Positions 25,026 through 31,741 of a stretch of 32,968 nucleotides of DNA are shown piece after piece (positions within the stretch are counted from its first letter, which is position 1; each line of letters opens with the position of its first letter). The stretch spans positions 1 through 32,968 of the forward strand of contig CABQWP010000016.1 of assembly GCA_902467875.1 (NCBI GenBank), read 5' to 3'. The notes below the pieces were generated by a model. The model saw only the letters and a list, made by a program, of their open reading frames with translations. It was not told the DNA's origin and ran no database searches. The position numbers and the translations under genes are program-made. Source of the DNA: an uncultured Collinsella sp. GTDB lineage: Bacteria > Actinomycetota > Coriobacteriia > Coriobacteriales > Coriobacteriaceae.

Positions 25026-26171
25026 ATGGACCTTGCTGACATCCGCCAGGCCATCGACGGCATCGACACCACGCTCCTCAACAGCTTTGTCGAGCGAATG
25101 GACATTGCCACCGAGGTAGCCAAGTCAAAAATCGAGATGGGCAAGGCCGTCTTCGACCCCGCCCGTGAGCGCTCCAAGCTCAACAACCTCGCCAGCCGCG
25201 CGCCCGAGCGCTACAAGGCGCAGACCATCACCCTGTTCCGTCTCCTCATGAGCATGAGCAAGGCCGAGCAGCAGCGCTACATCAACGAGCTCAAGGGCAT
25301 CACGGTGTCGCAAAAGGCCCATGCCATGGCCGCAGCCTTTGACACACCCTTCCCCCAGACGGCAACCGTCGCCTGCCAGGGCGTCGAAGGTGCCTACAGC
25401 CAAATCGCCGCGTGCAAACTCTTCGACGTGCCCGACATCGCGTTTTTCGAGACCTTCGAAGGCGTTATGCGCGCTGTGCGCGACGGCTTCTGCGAGTTTG
25501 GCGTGCTGCCCATCGAGAACTCCACCGCCGGCTCGGTCAACGCCGTCTACGACCTGCTCGCCCAGTTCGACTTCCACATCGTGCGCTCGCTTCGCCTCAA
25601 GATCGACCACAACTTGCTCGTCAAGCCCGGCACTAAGCTCGCCGACGTGCGCGAGGTCTACAGCCACGGCCAAGCCATTGCCCAGTGTGCCGGCTTTATC
25701 GAGTCCCACGACCTGCACGCCACCAAGTACCCCAACACCGCCATGTCGGCCGAGATGGTCGCCAGCTCCGGGCGCACCGATGTTGCCGCCATCGCATCGC
25801 GCAGCTGCGCGACACTCTATGGCCTGGAGGTGCTGGAGTCCAATATCCAAGACTCGGACAACAACTACACGCGCTTTGTCGTCATCGGCCGCGAGCCGCG
25901 CGTCTACCCCGGCGCTAATCGCACCTCGCTCATGATCACCACGGCCAACGAGCCGGGCGCCCTCTATCGCGTGCTCGAGCGCTTCTACGCGCTCAACATC
26001 AACCTCATCAAGCTCGAGAGCCGCCCCATCCCCGGCCGCGACTTTGAGTTTATGTTCTACTTTGATCTGGACTGCCCCTTTGGCAGCAAGGCCCTCGACG
26101 ACCTGCTCGATTCCATCGACGACGTGTGCGAGAGCTTCACCTACTTTGGCAGCTACACGGAGGTGCTCTAG
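25026..26171 (+). CDS. pheA: bifunctional chorismate mutase/prephenate dehydratase
   Basis: 381-residue P-protein of phenylalanine synthesis. The N-terminal 90 residues are an AroQ-type chorismate mutase (DLADIRQAIDGIDTTLLNSF and RMDIATEVAKSK). The prephenate dehydratase domain runs from about 105 to 285, with GVEGAYSQIAA, FGVLPIENSTAGSVN and NNYTRFVVIGRE, which holds the catalytic TRF. A C-terminal ACT domain (about 290-381) includes LESRP, the phenylalanine-binding motif. The ATG at 25026 has AAAGGGG five bases upstream; longer reading in frame only overlaps aroC. The last codon abuts the aroE-aroK start. Phe feedback is expected from the ACT domain. Confidence 0.95.
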   Translation: MDLADIRQAIDGIDTTLLNSFVERMDIATEVAKSKIEMGKAVFDPARERSKLNNLASRAPERYKAQTITLFRLLMSMSKAEQQRYINELKGITVSQKAHAMAAAFDTPFPQTATVACQGVEGAYSQIAACKLFDVPDIAFFETFEGVMRAVRDGFCEFGVLPIENSTAGSVNAVYDLLAQFDFHIVRSLRLKIDHNLLVKPGTKLADVREVYSHGQAIAQCAGFIESHDLHATKYPNTAMSAEMVASSGRTDVAAIASRSCATLYGLEVLESNIQDSDNNYTRFVVIGREPRVYPGANRTSLMITTANEPGALYRVLERFYALNINLIKLESRPIPGRDFEFMFYFDLDCPFGSKALDDLLDSIDDVCESFTYFGSYTEVL

Positions 26172-27422
26172 ATGACCGATACCGCCGCAACCCGCCCCTA
26201 CGGCGTGCTGGGCCGCGTGCTGGGCCACAGCTACACCCCGACCATCTACAAAGAGCTGGCGGAGCTTGAGTACGTGCGTTTTGAGCGCGAGCCCGAGGAC
26301 CTCGCGGCCTTTATGACGGGCGACGAATGGGAGGGTACCAACGTGACCATCCCCTACAAGCGTGCCGTCATGGAGTATCTGGACGAACTGAGCCCGCTCG
26401 CCGAGCGCATGGGCAACGTCAACACCATCACACGCCTACCTGACGGTCGCCTGCGCGGCGACAACACCGACTACTTTGGTTTTCAGTGCCTGGTCGAGGA
26501 GTTGGGCGTAGAGGTTGCCGGCAAGAAGGTCCTCGTACTTGGCGCCACCGGCGGCGCCGGCACCACGGCAAGTATGGTGCTGGGAGACCTGGGCGCCATC
26601 GTTGTGCCCGTGGGTCGCACGAGCGAGGTCAACTACGGCAACATCGCGCAGCAGTCCGACGCCGCCTTACTCGTCAACTGCACGCCTGCCGGTATGTTCC
26701 CCCACTGCCCCGACGCGCCTTGCACGCTCGAAGGGCTCGATGCACTCGAAGGCGTCATCGACATTGTCTACAACCCCGCTCGCACGGGACTCATGCTCGA
26801 GGCCGAGCGCCGCGGTATCCCCTGCATCGGCGGTCTGCTGATGCTCGTGGCCCAAGCGGCACAGGCTGTTGAGCGCTACACCGGCCAGGTCACCCCGCGC
26901 AAGCGCATCCTGGATGTAACGGAGCGCTTGTCACGCCGCGAACAGAACATCGCGCTGATCGGCATGCCGGGCTCAGGCAAGACCCGCGTGGGTGAGCAGA
27001 TTGCCCTGCTCACGGGTCGCGAGCACATCGACCTCGACCGCGCCCTCGAGGAACGCCTCGACATACCCTGCGCCGACTTTATCGTCGAGCGCGGCGAGGC
27101 GGCCTTCCGCGAGCAGGAGACGGCGGCGCTGTCCGACATCTCCAAGCGCAGCGGCCTGGTGCTCTCCACCGGCGGCGGCGTGGTCACGCGTGACGAGAAC
27201 TATCCGCTGTTGCACCAGAACAGCCAAATCGTGATGCTCAACCGCAAGCTCGATGAACTCGCCCACAAGGGCCGCCCCATCACCGCCCGCGACGGCATCG
27301 CCAAGCTGGCCGAGCAGCGTATGCCGCGCTACCGCGCCTGGGCCGACTACATCATCGACTCACGCGACTGCGCCGCCAACACCGCCCATGCCCTCCTCGA
27401 CACCCTCCCACCCGCTCTCTAA
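26172..27422 (+). CDS. aroEK: fused shikimate dehydrogenase-shikimate kinase
   Basis: 416-residue two-domain enzyme. Residues 1 to about 255 are shikimate dehydrogenase: substrate motif HSYTP, NVTIPYK with the catalytic Lys63, GNVNTI, GDNTDYFG with the catalytic Asp, and the NADP-binding VLGATGGAGTTA. From about 256 on there is shikimate kinase: P-loop GMPGSGKT from residue 264, DLDRALEERL, GEAAFREQE, the STGGGVV loop and the lid Arg in KGRPIT. Both sets of key residues are complete, so both activities are likely. The domains catalyse consecutive steps: dehydroshikimate to shikimate, then shikimate-3-phosphate. The start ATG follows the pheA stop directly. A strong hairpin follows the gene. 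Confidence 0.95.
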   Translation: MTDTAATRPYGVLGRVLGHSYTPTIYKELAELEYVRFEREPEDLAAFMTGDEWEGTNVTIPYKRAVMEYLDELSPLAERMGNVNTITRLPDGRLRGDNTDYFGFQCLVEELGVEVAGKKVLVLGATGGAGTTASMVLGDLGAIVVPVGRTSEVNYGNIAQQSDAALLVNCTPAGMFPHCPDAPCTLEGLDALEGVIDIVYNPARTGLMLEAERRGIPCIGGLLMLVAQAAQAVERYTGQVTPRKRILDVTERLSRREQNIALIGMPGSGKTRVGEQIALLTGREHIDLDRALEERLDIPCADFIVERGEAAFREQETAALSDISKRSGLVLSTGGGVVTRDENYPLLHQNSQIVMLNRKLDELAHKGRPITARDGIAKLAEQRMPRYRAWADYIIDSRDCAANTAHALLDTLPPAL

Positions 27423-27424
27423 CC

Positions 27425-27466
27425 AAAACCACCACAAAGGGGACAGGCACCTTTGTGGTGGTTTTT
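27425..27466 (+). terminator. 16-bp perfect hairpin between aroE-aroK and aroQ
   Basis: Positions 27425-27440 and 27450-27465 are perfect inverse complements (16 bp), with the nine-base loop GGACAGGCA and T62-T66 at the 3' side. It is four bases from the aroE-aroK stop and 20 before the aroQ start, so it should stop many transcripts before aroQ. The loop and inner stem read GGGGACAGGCACC. From memory, this motif recurs in intergenic palindromes of other bacterial genomes, so it could be a mobile or repeated terminator element; that needs checking. Confidence 0.8.
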
Positions 27467-27486
27467 CAACCGCAAAGGAAGCAACC

Positions 27487-27924
27487 ATGAAAGCACTCGT
27501 CATTAACGGCCCCAACCTCAACATGCTCGGCATTCGCGAGCCAGGCATCTATGGCAGCGACAACTACGACCGCTTAGTGCAGATCTGCCAGGAAGCGGGC
27601 ACTGCACAGGGCTTCGACGAGGTCGAGGTCTTCCAGTCCAACCACGAGGGCAACATCGTCGACAAGATTCAGGAGGCCTACGGCAAGGTCGACGGCATCG
27701 TCATCAACCCGGCCGCCTACACGCATACGAGCGTGGCCATCCTGGACGCGCTCAAAGCCGTCGCAATCCCGGCTGTGGAGGTCCACATCAGCGCTGTCGA
27801 GACCCGCGAGGACTTCCGCCAGGTGAGCTACGCCCGCCTGGCCTGCTTCGCCACCATCACCGGTGAGGGCCTGCAGGGCTACGCACATGCGCTAGAGCTG
27901 TTGAGGGAACGACTCGAAAAGTAG
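27487..27924 (+). CDS. aroQ: type II 3-dehydroquinate dehydratase
   Basis: 145-residue type II dehydroquinase, dehydrating 3-dehydroquinate to 3-dehydroshikimate. The catalytic motifs are NGPNLNMLGIREPGIYG (the Tyr and loop Arg), FQSNHEGNIVDKI, INPAAYTHTSVAI and EVHISAVETRE with the catalytic His. The ATG has an AAAGGA site upstream. It is the last gene of the aro set and is partly cut off from it by the preceding hairpin. It lies before a long inverted repeat. Confidence 0.96.
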   Translation: MKALVINGPNLNMLGIREPGIYGSDNYDRLVQICQEAGTAQGFDEVEVFQSNHEGNIVDKIQEAYGKVDGIVINPAAYTHTSVAILDALKAVAIPAVEVHISAVETREDFRQVSYARLACFATITGEGLQGYAHALELLRERLEK

Positions 27925-27958
27925 TCTCGCGCGCAAATCCATCAACCCCGATTCGCAC

Positions 27959-28017
27959 GCCAGTAATGCCAGTGCCGCCAGCAGCAACCTCGCTACTGGC
28001 GGCACTTTATTACTGGC
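27959..28017. repeat. 59-bp near-perfect inverted repeat between aroQ and the DUF4869 gene
   Basis: GCCAGTAAT (27959-27967) mirrors ATTACTGGC (28009-28017) and AGTGCCGCCAG (27971-27981) mirrors CTGGCGGCACT (27996-28006), with AGC/GCT inside. Only small internal loops break it. It may terminate aroQ transcripts, although the tail TTTATTA is weak. Its right edge sits one base before a TATAAT box, so it may equally be an operator or a REP-type element. Confidence 0.75.
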
Positions 28018-28018
28018 A

Positions 28019-28024
28019 TATAAT
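28019..28024 (+). promoter_or_regulatory. candidate -10 box for the DUF4869 unit
   Basis: A perfect TATAAT lies 32 bases before the DUF4869 ATG. The -35 position (about 27996-28001) is inside the inverted repeat and reads CTGGCG, which is poor. A regulator binding the repeat could help or block polymerase. Confidence 0.5.
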
Positions 28025-28055
28025 CGTTGCAGCCACACAACGTCTGGAGACTCGC

Positions 28056-28505
28056 ATGCTAAGCATCCATCTGGGAGATTACCCCGGTTCCATCTACGAT
28101 ACCGAGACCTACTTTAGGAACTCATACTTGGACTCATGGTTCGAAGACCCTATGGCCGCACAGATCATTAAAAGCGTGGACGGATCAGAGCTCATCGGCC
28201 CCCACAACATCGTAAGCAAGCAGCTGGGCTCGATCACCCCACTCGAACTGTCCGGCGGCGTTAAGACGCTGCTGCTGGTGCGCAATCTCCCAAACATGGT
28301 GTTCAATGCATCCACTTGCGGAGATAACTGCGCCCGCTGGCTGCTCAAAATTGGCAAAGAGCAGGATGTGCTGGTAACCCTTTACCACATCATGAAATTT
28401 CCCTGGAAGCGTTTTGAGATTCGCATCAATAACGACGGCCGCATCGTCAGGAACATGCAGGAGTTCGTCGGTGCCACCAATGATTTTCTGGATGTTGATG
28501 AGTAA
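28056..28505 (+). CDS. DUF4869 family protein
   Basis: 149-residue soluble protein that I recognise as DUF4869, a family of unknown function. Characteristic stretches are the N-terminal GDYPGSIYDTETYFRNSY, the central LSGGVKTLLLV and FNASTCGDNCARWLLKI with two cysteines. The ATG at 28056 follows GGAGA by five bases; an earlier in-frame start would run through the inverted repeat. Its TAA shares a base with the next ATG (TAATG), so the two proteins should be made together. Base composition is lower in GC than the aro genes, pointing to separate acquisition. No catalytic motif is apparent to me; the cysteines may bind metal or be structural. Confidence 0.75.
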   Translation: MLSIHLGDYPGSIYDTETYFRNSYLDSWFEDPMAAQIIKSVDGSELIGPHNIVSKQLGSITPLELSGGVKTLLLVRNLPNMVFNASTCGDNCARWLLKIGKEQDVLVTLYHIMKFPWKRFEIRINNDGRIVRNMQEFVGATNDFLDVDE

Positions 28506-29506
28506 TGAAAGGATCACACACCGTTGTCGTGGAGCGCGCAAAAGTCAAATACACGCTCACCTTTAAACGCAATATTTCCTTCATCCGCGGCAACAGCGGC
28601 ACGGGCAAAACGACGCTCATCTCGATGATTCGCGACTACAACGACCGAGGACCGGAAAGCGGCGTTGCACTCAGCTGCGACGTGCCTTGTGAAACGCTTT
28701 CCGGCAGACGCTGGGAGCGCGAGCTTTCGATCATCGAAGATTCAATCGTCTTTCTAGATGAGGGCAACGAGTTTATCTACTCAAAGGACTTCGCCAAAAC
28801 CGTAAACGGCTCGTCCAACTATTTTGTTCTGATATCTCGTCGCGATGCCAACGAGCTCCTCTACAGCGTTGATGAGATCCTGAAGTTAGTCAACACGACG
28901 AGTAAAACAATCAATGGCCGCAAGAGCGACAGGCGCTTCTACTCGGTGACCAAGCCGCTATATGACCACACGGCAAGCATGCTGTATCAGGATCTAAATG
29001 TTGGATTCGAGGTACCCGACGCCGTAGTTGTCGAGGACAGCAAATCTGGCTATCAATTCTACGACGCTCTTTGCAACCGGCTCGGAATCCCCTGCTATAC
29101 CGCCACCGGCGTAGCAAATCTAAAGCGGACAATTCACGAATGCCCCGAGCAAAACGTTCTTGCCATTGGAGACGGCGCAGCGTTTGGTCCCTACATCGAA
29201 AAGGTGCTCGGACAGCGCGTTTACAAGAACGTTCGCTTGTTCCTCCCGGAATCATTCGAGTGGACACTTCTGCAATCTGGCCTCATTCCCAGTAACGACA
29301 TTCCAAAAATCCTCAAGGATCCTTCGAGCTATATCGAAAGCCGCGACTACCTAAGCTGGGAACGATTCTTCACCGACGTATTGATCAAGTACTCGGCAGA
29401 CACTCGCTACGCCTACAGAAAGGCAAAGCTCAATGAGCAGTACCTGAGGCCGCAGGCGATGAATGCAGTTGCAAACGTCTTGCCCGAGTGCCTGAAGGCA
29501 GACTAG
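28505..29506 (+). CDS. P-loop ATPase coupled to DUF4869, possible TOPRIM-like C-terminus
   Basis: 333-residue protein of unknown function. The N-terminal half has Walker A GNSGTGKT (residues 29-36) and Walker B SIVFLDE (D85-E86), with an arginine pair R112-R113 that might act as sensor or finger. No ABC signature is seen. The C-terminal half contains VVVEDSKSGYQFYDALCNRLG (E177), then a glycine at 202, and VLAIGDGAAFG (D223) and LPESFEW; this order recalls the E, G and DxD elements of TOPRIM domains in OLD-family nucleases, though the second Asp is missing. That match is weak inference. The ATG overlaps the DUF4869 stop. GC is low for the window. A strong terminator ends the unit. Confidence 0.65.
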   Translation: MKGSHTVVVERAKVKYTLTFKRNISFIRGNSGTGKTTLISMIRDYNDRGPESGVALSCDVPCETLSGRRWERELSIIEDSIVFLDEGNEFIYSKDFAKTVNGSSNYFVLISRRDANELLYSVDEILKLVNTTSKTINGRKSDRRFYSVTKPLYDHTASMLYQDLNVGFEVPDAVVVEDSKSGYQFYDALCNRLGIPCYTATGVANLKRTIHECPEQNVLAIGDGAAFGPYIEKVLGQRVYKNVRLFLPESFEWTLLQSGLIPSNDIPKILKDPSSYIESRDYLSWERFFTDVLIKYSADTRYAYRKAKLNEQYLRPQAMNAVANVLPECLKAD

Positions 29507-29522
29507 ACAGACTAGATATAGT

Positions 29523-29553
29523 GGGGAGGGCCAAGTTGGTCCTCCCCGTTTTT
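29523..29553 (+). terminator. intrinsic terminator of the DUF4869-ATPase unit
   Basis: GGGGAGG (29523-29529) pairs with CCTCCCC (29541-29547); a further CCAA/TTGG pairs inside. The T-rich run TTTTT follows at 29549-29553. It starts 16 bases after the ATPase stop and closes the two-gene unit. Confidence 0.9.
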
Positions 29554-29554
29554 G

Positions 29555-29790
29555 TTACGCCTTCTTGATCACGTACACCAACCCTATGTCGCACCCGCAG
29601 CGCACAATCGACGCAAAGAGCCATGGTACTGGCAGCGTTAAAAGCAACGGCATCGTCTGCCAAGGGATAAACCAGTCAACCGCATGAAAGGCAAAGACGG
29701 CAAGGCTTGCCTGTCCGCAGAACGCTCGCACCACCGCTTCGGCCTAAACGTATACCCGGCAAGAATAAAGAACACCGGCATGTGAAAAAG
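29555..29790 (-). pseudogene. decayed acyltransferase-3 remnant
   Basis: No intact gene fills this stretch, but on the minus strand two pieces look like the ends of an acyltransferase family 3 membrane protein. The piece near 29740-29787 encodes FHMPVFFILAGYTFRPK, like the first membrane segment of that family. After a frame change, 29555-29743 encodes 62 codons with GQASLAVFAFH and two hydrophobic helices ending VIKKA and TAA, like its C-terminus. The middle (about 250 residues) is missing. This suggests internal deletion and frameshift of an O-acetyltransferase for surface sugars. Recognition is by eye only. Confidence 0.45.
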
Positions 29791-29816
29791 CCCAGACCAC
29801 CAAGCGGTCTGGGCTT
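29785..29816 (-). terminator. intrinsic terminator of tRNA-Arg(TCT)
   Basis: AAGCCCAGACC (29788-29798) and GGTCTGGGCTT (29806-29816) form an 11-bp perfect stem with a seven-base loop; on the minus strand a T-run follows (29785-29789). It lies nine bases after the tRNA and overlaps the start of the acyltransferase remnant. Confidence 0.88.
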
Positions 29817-29825
29817 AATAAACGA

Positions 29826-29902
29826 TGGTGCTCCATGGCGGATTCGAACCGTCGACCTTGGGATTAGAAGTCCCCTGCTCTATCCAACTGAGCTAATGGA
29901 GC
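29826..29902 (-). tRNA. tRNA-Arg (anticodon TCT)
   Basis: 77 bases with encoded CCA. Acceptor arms GCTCCAT and ATGGAGC pair perfectly. The anticodon loop CTTCTAA gives TCT, reading AGA (and AGG). The T arm is GACGG, loop TTCGAAT, CCGCC (one G-U/A-C-type irregularity). Position 27-43 of the anticodon stem is a G-A mismatch, leaving four pairs. Discriminator A agrees with arginine. tRNA genes are common integration sites, and accessory genes lie on its 3' side. Confidence 0.94.
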
Positions 29903-29956
29903 AAATAACCGCACGCCCAAGCAAGCGCAAGCCTGTTAGGCACAAGTAATTATAAC

Positions 29957-30724
29957 CTAGTTGAACTGCTCGCGATACGCCTTACAGACCTCATCGACTG
30001 GGCCGTCCATGCGAAGGTCACCCTTCTCAATCCAAACGGCACGCTGGCAGATGCGCTCAACCTGCTCCATGGAGTGCGAAACGAACAGAACCGTCACGTC
30101 GCCGCTCTGGATAAAGTGCTGGATGCGGTCCTCGCACTTCTGCTGGAAGAACACGTCACCGACGGACAGCGTCTCGTCAACGATCAGAATATCGGGCTCG
30201 GTAATCGTCGCGATTGCAAAGGCGATACGCGCCACCATGCCCGAGGAGAAGTTCTTGAGCGGCATATCGACAAAGTTCTGAAGCTCAGCGAACTCAATAA
30301 TGCCGTCAAAGTTGGCATCGATGAACTCCTTGGTGTAGCCGAGCAGGGCGCCGTTCAGATAGATGTTCTCGCGGGCGGTCAGCTCGGGGTCAAAGCCGGC
30401 GCCAAGCTCAATCAGCGGCGCGATGTTACCGTGCACCTTAACGCTGCCCTCGCTAGGCTCAAGAACGCCAGCGATAATCTTGAGCATCGTAGACTTGCCG
30501 GAGCCATTGGTGCCGACCAGACCCACAACCTCGCCGCGATGAATATCAAACGAGATGTGCTTAAGCGCCCTAAACTCCTCAAAGAACAGCTCGTGCTTGG
30601 CAAGCTTAATGAAGTACTCCTTGAGGTTGGTCAGCGACTCGGACGCCATGTTAAAGATCATGGTGACGTCGTCGACCTCGACAGCCAGAGGCTGCTCGCT
30701 GTAATCAACAACAGATTCAGTCAT
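29957..30724 (-). CDS. polysaccharide-export ABC transporter ATPase (Wzt/TagH type)
   Basis: 255-residue ATP-binding subunit for export of an undecaprenyl-linked surface glycan. Walker A GTNGSGKST (near residue 73), Q-loop region ELGAGFDPELTARENIYLNG (the family-typical form), a signature motif NFSSGM that replaces LSGGQ, Walker B ILIVDE and switch His in VSHSMEQV are present. The long N-terminal loop before the P-loop (LTNLKEYFIKLAKHELFFEE) is also typical of Wzt/TagH. It lacks the C-terminal sugar-binding extension of the long O-antigen Wzt proteins. I use the ATG at 30724, seven bases after AAGGAG. It follows the permease by 11 bases. Confidence 0.92.
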   Translation of the reverse strand: MTESVVDYSEQPLAVEVDDVTMIFNMASESLTNLKEYFIKLAKHELFFEEFRALKHISFDIHRGEVVGLVGTNGSGKSTMLKIIAGVLEPSEGSVKVHGNIAPLIELGAGFDPELTARENIYLNGALLGYTKEFIDANFDGIIEFAELQNFVDMPLKNFSSGMVARIAFAIATITEPDILIVDETLSVGDVFFQQKCEDRIQHFIQSGDVTVLFVSHSMEQVERICQRAVWIEKGDLRMDGPVDEVCKAYREQFN

Positions 30725-30735
30725 CACAGCACTCC

Positions 30736-31581
30736 TTAGATGTAGAGGATGAACTTGCGCTCGGACTTATGGAACACGGTATAGCCAATAATAAGCGCAA
30801 GAACCGCCCAGGCAACGCACATACCAAACGTCATAAGCGAGGGCGTAGTCTGGAACAGGAAGATATCGCGCATAAACTGCAGGTAGTTGAACATGGGGTT
30901 CGCATACATCAAGATACGCACGAGATGCGGCATTTGCGCAATATAGTCAGTCGTCCAGAAGATGGGCGTAATGTAAGTCCACGCCGTAATGACGACGCTC
31001 CACAGATGCATAACGTCGCGGAAGAAGACCGTAAGGGCAGAGAGCATCATGCCCAGGCCCATGCAGAAGCACATAAGCAGCAGCAGGCAAACCGGCAGCA
31101 GAATAAGGTGCCAAGAAGGCATAACGCGGAACCACAGCATGACGATGGCGACGGCGACCAGCGAGAAGGCAAAGTTGACCAGCGAGAAGAGCACCTTCTG
31201 CACCGGGAAAACCCAGCGGTGCACCTTAACCTTCTTGAGCAGAGGGGCAGCGCCCACGATCGACGTCAGGGCCTGGTTAGTAGACTCAGACATGACGGCA
31301 AAGGTAATGTTACCCACGATCAAGTACAGCGGGTACATCTCGGGCGTCATTGAGCCATTGCGGCCCTGGCCAAAAATCGTCGAGAACACGATGGCCATGA
31401 CGATCATCATCAGCAGCGGGTTGAGCACCGACCATGCGACGCCCAGAACGCTACGGCGATACTTGATCTTAAAATCCTTGGTAACCAGCTGACGAAGGAT
31501 AAACGCGTCCTTCTCAAATTCGTTCTTAGCAAACGTCGCAGGCAGACTGCGAGTTTCTTGTTGCTTTGTCTGATCCGACAC
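30736..31581 (-). CDS. polysaccharide-export ABC transporter permease (Wzm/TagG type)
   Basis: 281-residue ABC-2 permease with six predicted membrane helices and a cytoplasmic amphipathic N-terminus. Family features are KIKYRRSVLGVAWSVLNPL before helix 1, the FFRDVMHLWSV loop and the PIFWTTDYI stretch near the outer face. The start is a GTG at 31579-31581 with AAAGGAG eight bases upstream; a longer reading to 31644 has no ribosome site. It acts with the ATPase gene downstream. Neighbouring rhamnose and glycosyltransferase genes suggest a rhamnose-containing wall polysaccharide or teichoic-like polymer as cargo. Confidence 0.9.
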   Translation of the reverse strand: MSDQTKQQETRSLPATFAKNEFEKDAFILRQLVTKDFKIKYRRSVLGVAWSVLNPLLMMIVMAIVFSTIFGQGRNGSMTPEMYPLYLIVGNITFAVMSESTNQALTSIVGAAPLLKKVKVHRWVFPVQKVLFSLVNFAFSLVAVAIVMLWFRVMPSWHLILLPVCLLLLMCFCMGLGMMLSALTVFFRDVMHLWSVVITAWTYITPIFWTTDYIAQMPHLVRILMYANPMFNYLQFMRDIFLFQTTPSLMTFGMCVAWAVLALIIGYTVFHKSERKFILYI

Positions 31582-31620
31582 GGATGCAACTCCTTTACTC
31601 GTAATCGTTGACAAACGAAC

Positions 31621-31626
31621 AGTATA
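31621..31626 (-). promoter_or_regulatory. candidate -10 box for the ABC exporter operon
   Basis: TATACT on the minus strand lies 39 bases before the permease GTG. I see no convincing -35 at the right distance, so this is tentative. Confidence 0.35.
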
Positions 31627-31682
31627 GACCCGACGGCCATGCAAACGATTCGCGCAACAAAACTGGAGAACTAACCCACATC

Positions 31683-31711
31683 TTAGGATGCCAGGCCCAA
31701 ACGGCTATACT
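31683..31711 (+). promoter_or_regulatory. candidate promoter for the GT2 gene
   Basis: TATACT at 31706-31711 is a good -10 box. TTAGGA at 31683-31688, at the ideal 17-base spacing, matches half of the -35 consensus. Transcription would start about 22 bases before the GTG. It is divergent from the ABC exporter promoter. Confidence 0.45.
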
Positions 31712-31741
31712 TTCTAGGATTGAATGTATAAGGAGCATTAA

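Noticed and set aside
27925..29825. Integrated element using tRNA-Arg(TCT) as attachment site
   Set aside because: No integrase and no repeat of the tRNA 3' end were visible on the other side of the patch, so insertion at the tRNA is not supported.
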